Shown: positions 24,061 to 35,683 of the stretch, piece by piece
Layout of the letters: every line of letters starts with the position of its first letter
How positions within the stretch are numbered: position 1 is the first letter of the stretch
DNA from: Dolomedes plantarius
Taxonomy: Eukaryota; Arthropoda; Arachnida; Araneae; Dolomedidae
Reading direction: 5' to 3'
DNA: 64,000 bases
Assembly (NCBI GenBank): GCA_907164885.2
Contig: OU015490.1
Coordinates: 216,814,990 to 216,878,989, forward strand
Translations under genes and position numbers: made by a program
The notes under the pieces: generated by a model
Seen by the model: the letters and a program-made list of their open reading frames with translations, nothing else
Database searches by the model: none
What the model was told of the DNA's origin: nothing

Positions 24061-24096
24061 TTACTAAATAACTTACAGATGTAAGTTATTTAGTAA
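24061..24096. repeat. Perfect inverted repeat, 16-bp arms, 4-bp loop
   Basis: TTACTAAATAACTTAC, a spacer AGAT, then the exact complement. It lies in the MULE gene just before the SWIM-finger coding part and probably arose by local duplication and inversion, because ACTAAATAACTTA is also duplicated just upstream. Confidence 0.9.
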
Positions 24097-24704
24097 ATAC
24101 TTTGGTTGGTTTTTGTACCTGTTATTCAGGTAGAACTGGTGCATTTTGTAAGCATCAATGTTTTTTGTACCATAATTTTAAAATCAATTTTCCAAATGCA
24201 CCAGTTCTTAGTTGTGATGACAGGTACGAACTAGCTATTTTAGCCCTTGGGGATAAATGTCCACCAAAGAATTATAACAAACAAATTAAAATCAATTAAA
24301 ACTACAGGGCAAGCTAATGAAGCTTTAATTTTTATGGGATTGGCACTTTCATCTCATAAAAGGAAAGGAGGTAAAATCAAAGTGCAACCAACTTTTATTG
24401 CACGGCGGCGAAACTTTGTAACTAAAGGTTCCCGCCGCATACCAGCTGATCGTCCTGTAAAAAGTAATGTGCGAAGGACTAAAGCTAAATGAAATTTAGC
24501 TTTAAGCATATTAAATAATCGGCCTACTGCCAAAAGTCATGGTTCTGGGCATTAAATACTCTATAACCATGAAAAAAAGAATAAATAAATAAAAGATACT
24601 GTTAAATGAAATCTTAGTGTTCTGTCTTATTCAACACTTATATGTTAAGAAATTAAAATAAGCATGAATGTTGTATATCATGTTATAAATATGCATAAGA
24701 AAAT

Positions 24705-25566
24705 ATCAGAGAACAAAATGGTCAGTGTAGTGAACAAATTTTTTCATTACAATTCACGAAACTATGTTGATTCAAAATATTTAAAAACACTTCATCAATA
24801 ATAGTGTCGAAATTCCAAAAATATTGGACAAAATTGAATTTATATATAAATATTTTTTCCTTAAAAATAAAAAAAACAGGGATACAGTAAAAGAATGTAC
24901 GCAGAAAAAAGGATATTTCTTACAAATATTGAATGAATGTTACTTTTTAATTTCCTCAATAAAATTTCACCTTTTTTTAAAACTATCTGATGGCGTTACT
25001 TTTTATTTCCTCAATAAAATTTCACCTTTTTTTAAAACTATCTAATGCGATTGCATGCATGAAAGTGCAATATGAGAACATTTTAAATAATAGCTAATTG
25101 CTTAAGAAATTGCTTGAAATAATGTTTGGAATCTCTTGTGAAAAAGCTAAATAAAACTGACAGTATCAAAGATCAAAATGGTCAAAGCAGTGAAATTTTT
25201 TTTATTACAATTCATGAAACTGTGTTGATTCAGAATATTTAAAAACACTTCATCGATAATAGTGCCAAAATTCCAAAAATATTGGACAAAATTGAATTTA
25301 TGTATAAATATTTTTGCCTTAAAAAAAACAGGGACACAGTAAAAGAATGTACGCAGAAAAAAACATATTTCTTACAAATATTGAATGAATGTTACTTTTT
25401 ATTTCCTCAATAAAATTTCACTTTTTTTTAAACTATCTGATGCGATTGCATGCATGAAAGTGCAATATGAGAACATTTTAAATAATAGCTAATTGCTTAA
25501 GAAATTGCTTGAAATCATGTTTGGAATCTCTTGTGAAAAAGCTAAATAAAATTGACAGCATCAAAC
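24705..25566. repeat. Two-copy tandem repeat in the MULE 3' region, unit about 400 bp
   Basis: Copy 1 starts AACAAAATGGTCAGTG near 24712 and copy 2 starts ATCAAAATGGTCAAAG near 25172. Shared blocks include AAAATATTGGACAAAATTGA and TGCATGCATGAAAGTGCAAT. Copy 1 is longer because a 55-base piece (TTTCCTCAATAAAATTTCAC) is itself duplicated at 24951-25060. Neither copy is coding. Confidence 0.9.
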
Positions 25567-25958
25567 GTACATTATTTATTTACAAACGTAAGTGCAGCAT
25601 CCACTCATATTTCTTTGGTAAATGCAGTTAAGTGAAAGCCACCCTAATAAAAAAATAGAGATATGAAAACGAGTGGGAAAAAGAATAGAGATAGCATTAA
25701 ACAAAATTAAAAACATATTAATCACATAGTATACATATTTCGAAATAAACAGCTTAAAATTATTAAACAACGTAAATCGAAAAAGCCAATATGTAAACAT
25801 CCCATTTTCACAACTCCAATTATTGTGTTAGTATTTAAAGTCTTTACAATTTAGCTTGCAAATGACAAAAATAAAATGAAATTAAACTTATTTATAATTC
25901 TATTTCAGTTTATTGCTGTTATTTCTTGTTGACCGTAGTATAAAATGCTATGCTGAAT

Positions 25959-26066
25959 TCGATTCGTCGCCAACGCGTTGGGCGTCGCCAAACGTTGAGA
26001 GCAATCCCTCTAGCGGCGAAAAGGGGAACTGCGATGCGCTGTGATCCTTACGATTTCAAATTACGC
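25959..26066 (-). repeat. MULE right terminal inverted repeat
   Basis: This is the complement of 18819-18926. Confidence 0.9.
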
Positions 26067-26384
26067 CGCCGGGACGGGTACAGCTAGTATATATATATAT
26101 GTTTTGATATGAGCACCTCTCGTCGCTTGGCGCACGACTAGGCGGTATTCGATCTCCATCTCGGTACTCTCGAACATATAAGGAACAGTCGCTATGTTGT
26201 CGTTACTTATGGCAATTTTGTAACTTAATCCATTACACTTGCAGCCGTGACTGCTGGCCATTTATTTATAGGGGAATCGTATAGGTGGCCAGCATTATCC
26301 CCTACAAGTCGGTCCCGTAATTTAGAACGGAGTCAAGTGCCGATTCCGGAACATTAAACCTCGATGTAATATGTATATATAATC

Positions 26385-26577
26385 CTCAGTGTTCTAAAAT
26401 TTACCTCCGGAGGTAAATTTGAGAACTTGGAGGACTCTGCAGCCACGACTGATTTTACGGGCACAAGCCGCTGTTAGTGTACACGGCGATGGATTTTCAG
26501 TAACGGGCATCGAACCACAGACGTTAAGATCACTGACCCCTGCACCTGCCAACTGGGCTATCGCGCCTAGTGATTCT
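26385..26577 (-). mobile_element. tRNA-derived SINE
   Basis: On the minus strand an A-box TAGCCCAGTTGG (26549-26560) is followed 32 bases later by a B-box GGTTCGATGCC (26506-26516). Both are perfect matches to the RNA polymerase III internal promoter consensus, at tRNA-like spacing. The body continues leftward through GGCTTGTGCCCGTAAAATCA. It interrupts a mariner-like relic. I could not define target duplications, so the 3' boundary is approximate. Confidence 0.7.
26391..26426. repeat. Near-perfect palindrome, 36 bp
   Basis: The core AAATTTACCTCC pairs with GGAGGTAAATTT without a spacer. The arms extend outward to GTTCT and AGAAC with one mismatched pair. Confidence 0.9.
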
Positions 26578-26839
26578 GTCCGATAAATGGCGTAGTCCCT
26601 AATCTTCTCAGCGTACACAATGTGTTTCAGGTAACCCCATGGAAAAAATCTAGAGGGGTGGAATCGGGTCTTCTTGGTGGCCAAATAGTGCACCGTCCTT
26701 TGCTTTCCAACGTCAAAACCCATGTAGGAGGAAGAGCGACGTCTCAGCATCGTCACATGGCCACAGCGCAGCCACGGTCACCATGAAATGGAAAAGCAAA
26801 ACTCCTAGATTTTACATACCATCTTCTGCTATGTAAAAT

Positions 26840-27930
26840 CTGATCGGACAGTTGTTCCAGGCGTTCACAATTGAAATCACGGACACCTTATTCGATGCAC
26901 CTCTATAGCTCCCCATTAATTATAATTAGTTATATATATTCTACTATCTCAATACTTTTATGTATAAGTGAAACATGTTGTATTTTGCGTATTTATTTTT
27001 TGATACTTATGGTTCAGACTTTGTTTTACAAAATTTTCTCATACATCTATTGTATCGGCCAATGAGGGTAAATGGGCATAAATATTTGGAGTAGTAAAAT
27101 TATATGAGTATGATATATTAGCATTAAATTATGAATTGCAGATTAAAAGATCCCATCTACCTAAATTTATTTCATTTAAAAAGTCCTTAATTTATTAAAG
27201 ATATAAATTTTTCTTTATTCCTAATCTTAAAATAACAAATGTTTTCAAGAAATGTATTCAAAACACACATATCAATTGCATAATATTTCAGTAGCTTGTC
27301 ACTTATACTATACTTCCATGTATAATTTTTAATAGTTTTAATTACATAATCAAAAAATATGTAGAGTATTAAAATTTAAAATATGAAGTTAAGATAGAGG
27401 ACTATTATGAATTATATTACGATGTTTGTGTGAAATTTTTATATTAAATTCAACTTTAAAGTAGCATTTACAATGACTATAGCACATTCAAGATTTACAA
27501 TATCTTTGGAGGAGATTAAAATCATTCCTCATCGTGATCCAGTTTCCATGGAAGTGAATTAAGAAAACAGCTAAACGCAACGTCAGCCAAAAGAATTACA
27601 TTAAGTGGTTCAAGACGTATCAAAGCAATTTTTTCTTTATAATTATCTGTAAGTGTTTTTAATGGAATTTTTTATCACTTGGTTAAGCTAATTTTATCTT
27701 TAGTTAGTTTGCAGATATATAAACTTAAGTCTTTCAATTTCTTTTTGTCTCGAAACAAAACCGAATCTTATTTTTCTCTGATATCACTGAAGTGATGAAC
27801 TGTTCTTTTTATTCTGTATTAATATTTTAATACCTCTGGGATCTAGTTTTATCAATCAAATAATGGACAAAACAAGTTTAGTATGTTTCTTCTCCTAGGG
27901 TGTTAGTATAGAATGCATTTCTCAATCACA
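26840..27930. other. AT-rich stretch, nothing recognised
   Basis: No coding region or paired repeat was found. Confidence 0.6.
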
Positions 27931-27941
27931 ACTGTCTACAG

Positions 27942-28635
27942 CAGTGGTTCTTAACATTTTTAATACTTAACATCCCTTTGAATCTGAAAATTAGCTATCG
28001 CACCCCCTTGAAAAATGTGTTTCTATTTTTTATTTAGGAAAATACATTTATTGCAAGATAATTTATTTGTTGCATAAAAAAATAATACATTAATTATACA
28101 TACTATATTATTACATATAAAACAATGTCTACAATTTTAATGGCTACGTTGTTTTTGTTTGTTCATAATTGTCTTTTTGAACGAGGATCTTTTTTTGAAA
28201 GATCCTCACGTAAGTCATCAGACGATTTTAAGCGATTTCTGGCTTTTGATTTGATGTGCAAAAGCTATAAAATCTTATTTCATATAGGTAAGTGGTGGAA
28301 AATGGTAAAAGTGTATCTAATGCTGATTATGCCATCTGGATAAGTTCTAACTGCGTAAACCAGTCGGTTTTTCAAATTTAATTTCAACATGTATTAGCTC
28401 GTATTGCGATGAAATCGTCTTTTAATAAATCATTGTCGTCCAATGAATTTAGGTCAAACAAAAATTGATAGAATGTCCATCTATTAATTTTTCTTATATG
28501 TCCCGTTGAAAAGTATCCATCAAATGGTTCACTCAGTTAGTAATTTTCATTAAAAATTTAGAACCTTCTCTCGGACCACTAGAAACGTCCATTCGCACCC
28601 CAAGTGGTGCCCGGAATCCCGGTTAAGGACCACTG
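27942..28635 (+). mobile_element. hAT-type non-autonomous element, 694 bp
   Basis: The termini are CAGTGGTTCTTAAC and its counterpart GGTTAAGGACCACTG. The flanking eight bases are GTCTACAG (27934-27941) and GTATACAG (28636-28643), a target duplication with one change. A 72-codon open frame at 28125-28343 is unremarkable. The hAT superfamily follows from the CAG-start terminus and the eight-base duplication. Confidence 0.9.
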
Positions 28636-28643
28636 GTATACAG

Positions 28644-29200
28644 TAAGTAATCAAATCACTCAAGGAAAGCAATCTTTAATTTTTTTCAATATTTCTACTA
28701 GTTATATTAAATCAATTGGAATAAGTTTTTAATACGTCATAACATATTTGGCTGTTTGTTCTAGCTTAATGGCAACAAAAATCCCATCATGTTAGAGAAT
28801 GATCATTAACATATATTTTTGATAAAAAAGATACTTTTTTGATGTAAAGTAAAATATCGTAAAACATGCATATACATGCACATATCAATATGCTATTTCT
28901 GTAAGACTTTTTTATACGCAGAACTATTTTCAGAGAACAGTTGAACGTAAAAACATGTTTCAGGTATCACAATAAATATCGTATGTGCCGGTCGAAGAAA
29001 AAAGTGTGATTGGGGGAAGGGTTCGAGCTTGGTGGATCCGCAAAGTTACTGTGTAAAGTCTATGGGAAAAGCGTGCGGGCTCCTTCTGTGTTTACATTTA
29101 CTTTTGTTGCTCTCACACTGAACATTTAAACTGTAAAAAAATACGCATTTGTAATACATATTTAATTGTAATTGCCCTTAGCTACGTACGGCACTCATTT
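28644..29200. other. Stretch without recognisable features
   Basis: A short, less AT-rich island near 28985-29110 has no match I know. Confidence 0.5.
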
Positions 29201-29201
29201 C

Positions 29202-30041
<840 letters not shown>

Positions 30042-30100
<59 letters not shown>

Positions 30101-30101
30101 A
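30042..30101. repeat. (TA)n microsatellite, right of the mariner relic
   Basis: This is the continuation of the array that the mariner element split. Confidence 0.9.
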
Positions 30102-30903
<802 letters not shown>

Positions 30904-31005
30904 ACATATCCAAAAATACGTGAAAAACATATGTACCATTATTTGTCTTTTTTCATGAAAGATAGTTCTTTTGAATAAAACAAAAATATGATAGCAGATA
31001 TAATA

Positions 31006-31684
31006 CAGAGTGGTCATAAAATAACTTATATTTCCCAGTATATGGAACGGCCGATATATGGACCTCTAGCGGCCGTTCCATTCAACCTATCGAGATGAGA
31101 CTTCAGCTATAGTTATTCAGAGGTATGAGCTCGGGATTCTATGAACGGCAACAAAGTGGCGCCGACTGCTACGGTTATAAGTAACGGTACGTGTATCACA
31201 ATATATGGACGCATTATGCACGCACAAAAAACAGGTCTGAGATCGGCCAACAAAAACACGACCGGGCGCACGGAGGAAATTTACACTGAATATCTGGAGA
31301 ACGGCGTTCTGCGACTGATGTATGCCACTGTTATATTAAAATTTCATCCCTGCACCCCGATCGTGTTTTTTTTTTTGGCCGTTCGCTGAACTGTTTTTTG
31401 TGCGTGCATGACGTGTCCGTTTTTCGTCATACGCGTGTCATTCCAACGGTCTTTATGGTTTTCGCATGCACTGAGCATTTTGCGGCGGGAAAAAGTGGGC
31501 GTTGCCATTTGAAAATTTCGGTTTTCTGTACCTATAACCTTAACCGTGAGCCCCACATTGTTCCCGGTCACAGAATTCCGAGCTCACACCTATGAATAAC
31601 TATATCTGAAATCTCATCTTGATAGGTTGAACTGAACGGCCACTAGAGGTCCATATATAGGCTAAGTTTTTTATGACCACAATG
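31006..31684. mobile_element. Foldback-like element with long terminal inverted repeats
   Basis: The ends CAGAGTGGTCATAAAATAAC and GTTTTTTATGACCACAATG are inverted copies flanked by TA. The arms stay recognisable for about 250-300 bases: TATATGGACCTCTAGCGGCC on the left matches the complement of GGCCACTAGAGGTCCATATA on the right, and a GCACGCACAAAAAACAG block recurs inverted near 31395. Only about 120 bases separate the arms, and there is no transposase. A solitary right arm of the same family is at 53835-54154. Confidence 0.85.
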
Positions 31685-31689
31685 TAGTT

Positions 31690-32940
31690 GAAAATATTGT
31701 TTTTTAATTTTAATCTGATATCTTTGGGAACGTGCATGCAAGCTCGGGCCAAATATAAATCTAAAATATAGAGATCGAATTATGCTCAATCCAGGTTCAT
31801 TCTCGGGTTCTTGAATTAGATCTTAGTCTATTTTTCCACCTGTGTAAGTGAGAGATGTTAATTACAGTTATTTCTATAGAATATTTCATTTCGCTTCACT
31901 CCAGTATTTTTTACCTATCAATACGCATATATTTTTAAATATGATGGATATTCAGTTAATGAGTCAAAAATAAATAAATACTCAAACACATTTGTAGCGT
32001 GTGTCTGGGGACAATTGTTATTCAACAGTTTCGTCAAATTCAAAATAAAAACAAAGCTAAATGGAGTAGAACTTAAACCCAACATTTGTTGATTTATTGA
32101 TTTTCAAAGCTGCGGATTCGTTCGAATGAATTTCGTCATATAAAGCGAGTTTTACAAGCTTCTCTAATTCTATCTACACTTTCTGGAACAAAATTTCTGG
32201 TTAATTGAAAATAAAAATACTTTATGTTAATTCCGATGTTGTCTTTTATTTGGTGAGTTGTATTTATTTTGAGACCAAAACAAACACAGAAAATATTGAC
32301 TAAGAATAGAATTTAAAATACAAAACAATTATTTTGACTTTTAAATGAGATTAGGAAAAAAGCTTTCTTATTGAAATAAAAGTAGAAAAAAACCATTTCA
32401 GATTCACTTCATACACTTGGAGTAGTGGAACTTGAAACATGCCGTTTTTTTGTTCTTTAAATAAAATGCAAACGTCAACAATTCAAAGGGAAAAAGAGCT
32501 ATAGTGTGCGCAAAAGAACATAAAAAAATAAATAGATATGAAAGAATTTTTAAGCTTCATGAATCATTCAAGCAGCCAATTTCTGTTTAACTGAATTGAT
32601 AGTGAAATCGCCAGTAAAACATATCTTATAAATTAAGATGTTAGATTCTAAACACATATTTTTTAAATAAAAGTTTTTGCGTTAAGAAAAATAAATACTT
32701 CGTGAAAAATATATCGATTTGTATAATATAAAATGTTTTTTTAAATGAATAGTGTATAAAAGGAAATGTGTGCTGGTGATTATAAAAATAAAGTAAGTCG
32801 TATATTTTTCGTTTCAAGATATTTGAAGGTTTGAGTTTGAACATGAACTAAATTCTTTGTAATGACGCAACAACGAACTGAATCTAAAGGTTCAATTTTT
32901 ACATTTTTGCAAAGATTGCTTCAGATTATGGTAATATAAA
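31690..32940. other. AT-rich stretch, nothing recognised
   Basis: Open frames up to 67 codons are unremarkable. Confidence 0.6.
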
Positions 32941-32944
32941 CTAA

Positions 32945-33551
32945 CTAGTTGGTGCCCGTCAAGATATGACGGCTAGATTTAAATAAATATACGAATACAC
33001 ACAATTTATACTCAACACAACATTGACAAATGTTGAAAATCATAATAATGCGCTGAAACAAATTAAAGTGTTTGAGCAGCCTTGTGCTTAGTGACTATCT
33101 AAAGCCAGCTTTAAATATGTCACTGAGCATGGGCATAAAGCAATTTTTTTTCAAATTGTATATTATCGCTAATTAAACAGTGTGAAATAAACAATTTCCA
33201 TGAGGTTTTATCTTATTTTCACAAACATAATTATCATAAATACAAAAATGGCAGAGAGAGATCCAGAGAGACTCCTCGAAACAAACGTGTTCATCATTAA
33301 AACATGTCACTGGGTATTCGCAGAAATAGTGAGTTTCTAAAAACAGATTTAAACATGCCTTTGAGCATGCGCAGAAATCATTTTTTCATTGTAAATTATC
33401 GCTAATTAATAGAGATTGATGTTACAAAAACCAAATTTGACACATCTACAGATTACAATCTTTCGTTTAAGACCAAAATGTGGTAAATTGATGCAGTAGT
33501 TTTCTCTCACGAACTGCCCCAAAAGTCGGCTTAGCAACTTAAATATATAGA
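32945..33551 (-). mobile_element. Helitron-like non-autonomous element, minus strand
   Basis: On the minus strand the element starts TCTATATATTTAAG after an A. It ends with a hairpin (CCGTCA...TGACGG) followed by GCACCAACTAG before T. A TC start, a short 3' hairpin, a CTAG end and insertion between A and T are the Helitron signature. A repeated block (TAGCGATAATTTACAATGAA near 33400 and a variant near 33165) lies inside. There is no Rep/helicase gene. Confidence 0.7.
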
Positions 33552-33554
33552 TGC

Positions 33555-34659
<1,105 letters not shown>

Positions 34660-35289
34660 CTCCTCGCTTCGCCACTGAGGGCGCTATCGTTGGTTCAAGC
34701 GGCGCGTGCGACATCTCCACTTCGCACTCCGGAGGTCCGGCTCATCCTGGCGGGACCGGACCTCCGGGATAGCAGGTTTGGGGACGACAGAACAGACAGT
34801 AACTGCAAAATAAAAAGAAAGAGAGAGAAACGAAAGCTGAAGAAATGTTCTCCGAAAATCCTCTCCACAAACACACCGACAAATTCGTCTGGACGGTCTC
34901 ATTTGGATCAGTTGACATTAAAAGAAATTTTTCATCACAGGTGTAATTTCGAGATGGAGTTGGCACCACATCAAAGCCGACATCCAAGTCACGTGCAGGT
35001 AACATCATTTTATCAGCGTGTCGACGTCACGTTTTCATCAAACATCACAAGTTCATCATCATTTGTTAACATCACAATTAAGAAACATCATTTTCTAACA
35101 TCACGATTGAAAAAACAAGATGTCGTCCTATCGAACAGTTCAGAGTGTCTTAGAGATTCAGTTCAGAAATGAAATTTGAAAGGAATGAAGATTGTTCTTG
35201 AATAATATATGGAGTAAATATAAAAAGTACATCACAAACACAAAAAAATAATGTTCAAATAATATAATGAATGTACTATGACGACCATT
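34660..35289 (-). other. 3' region of the retrotransposon between integrase end and 3' LTR
   Basis: This holds an 88-codon minus-strand frame at 34742-35008 and a short low-complexity run of CATCA/TAACATCAC repeats at 35020-35110. No envelope-like gene with signal peptide or membrane anchor is evident. The purine run AAGCGAGGAG just before the LTR could serve as the polypurine tract. Confidence 0.4.
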
Positions 35290-35683
35290 TTTTTCATGTA
35301 ATCACTGGCCGTAGACGTTAGGTTTGGTCTATCATGTGACCCGACTTTTTCAACTTTGTATCTGTCATTATGAATCATTTTTTGAATCATATAGAGACCA
35401 AAATATCTGGGTCGCAGTTTTTGTCCAGTGCAAAATTATGTCCGTAGAATGGCTACAAGATCACCAGTGTTATAAATCGATGGCGATTTGCGATGTTTAT
35501 CAAAGTTTATCTTGTTACTCGCTTGTAATTTCTCAATGTTTTTCTTAGCGTCAATACGTAGGTCGTTTCTGTTATTAATCGGCGAATGAAGATATTCTTC
35601 ATTTAATATTTGTTTAATTTTAAGGTCTTCTTTGTTTTTCATTTTTATGCCAATTAAATGTTCGAAGGGAGTATATTTGGGAG
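35290..35683 (-). pseudogene. Integrase C-terminal end of the gypsy element, fused to myosin
   Basis: The myosin frame passes directly into YTPFEHLIGIKMKNKEDLKI, which is the end of the gypsy integrase core, then NNRNDLRIDAKKNIEKLQAS and YNTGDLVAILRT. The last is the conserved G-D-L-V-A-I basic C-terminal domain that contacts the ends of the DNA. After a stop near 35436 the frame still reads GQKLRPRYFG, HNDRYKVEKVG and TASDYMKK. All catalytic residues of integrase (HHCC and DDE) are gone, so no integrase activity is possible from this copy. Confidence 0.82.

Larger units (their letters stand above)
19028..24492 (+). pseudogene. MULE transposase, multi-exon, with SWIM zinc finger; disrupted
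   Basis: Mutator-type transposases cut and paste their element with a DDE RNase H-like domain. I infer these exons: 19028-19233 (ATG start, MSFKISNCSLERL), 19320-19569 (CWICHHSYK... a zinc-binding look), 20085-20328, 20419-20690, 21730-22537 and 23604 onward. The donors are GT and the acceptors AG, and exons 1-4 join in a consistent frame. Exon 4 has a likely catalytic aspartate in IIFLDSKSV; exon 5 has another in VFMTDNAAAEKSA, followed by LLCHFHVGQSEWRWL. Later parts include DIILCLTKAFNIVALADF and a SWIM-type finger (FCTCYSGRTGAFCKHQC, 24103-24153). Lesions are a TAA at 20175-20177, the hAT insertion at 21823-22419, and shifts near 21800 and 23730-23810. The C-terminal basic tail ends at 24492. 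Confidence 0.85.
18819..26066 (+). mobile_element. 7.2-kb Mutator-like element (MULE) with 108-bp terminal inverted repeats
   Basis: The terminal repeats lie at 18819-18926 and 25959-26066 and start N-CGTAATTTGA. They share blocks such as CGCATCGCAGTTCCCCTTTT and GTTGGCGACGAATCGA. The flanking nine bases are CGTCGGGAC on the left and CGCCGGGAC on the right. A nine-base target duplication is the Mutator hallmark. The interior encodes a spliced MULE transposase with a C-terminal SWIM-type zinc finger. The target was the 3' hairpin of the Helitron-like element. Confidence 0.88.
17560..26087 (+). mobile_element. Helitron-like non-autonomous element, split by a MULE
   Basis: The left part opens with TATATATAAAAGGCAAAGTG followed by GT repeats and GAC-CAAGTTTTTGTC. 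The 3' end is divided: CCCGAGCAACGTCGGGAC at 18801-18818 and, beyond the inserted MULE, GGGTACAGCTAG ending at 26087 before T. Joined, these give a short hairpin (CCCG...CGGG) followed by a CTAG terminus, the Helitron 3' signature. The resident sequence is about 1.28 kb. The 5' boundary is approximate. It carries its own internal direct repeat at 18268-18600. Confidence 0.65.
26100..26835 (-). pseudogene. Mariner-like transposase C-terminal relic, split by a SINE
   Basis: On the minus strand about 26690-26580 reads, with one shift, DSTPLDFFPWGYLKHIVYAE then KIRDYAIYR. This is the third-acidic-residue block (P-D-x-T-P-x-D-F-F-x-W-G-Y-x-K) of mariner-like transposases of the DUF4817-associated kind. 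The very end of the protein, EIEYRLVVRQATRGAHIKTY, resumes at 26180-26110. The roughly 320 bases between are foreign, with a tRNA-derived SINE identified in them. Stops and shifts show the gene is dead. The upstream catalytic parts are missing. Confidence 0.65.

Noticed and set aside
26500..26565. Genuine tRNA gene at the A/B boxes
   Set aside because: The boxes are good but I could not pair an acceptor stem, and the context is a dispersed repeat inserted in a transposase.
34742..35008. Envelope-like gene in the 3' part of the LTR element
   Set aside because: The 88-codon frame has a hydrophobic stretch but no signal peptide, cleavage site or membrane anchor pattern that I can defend.
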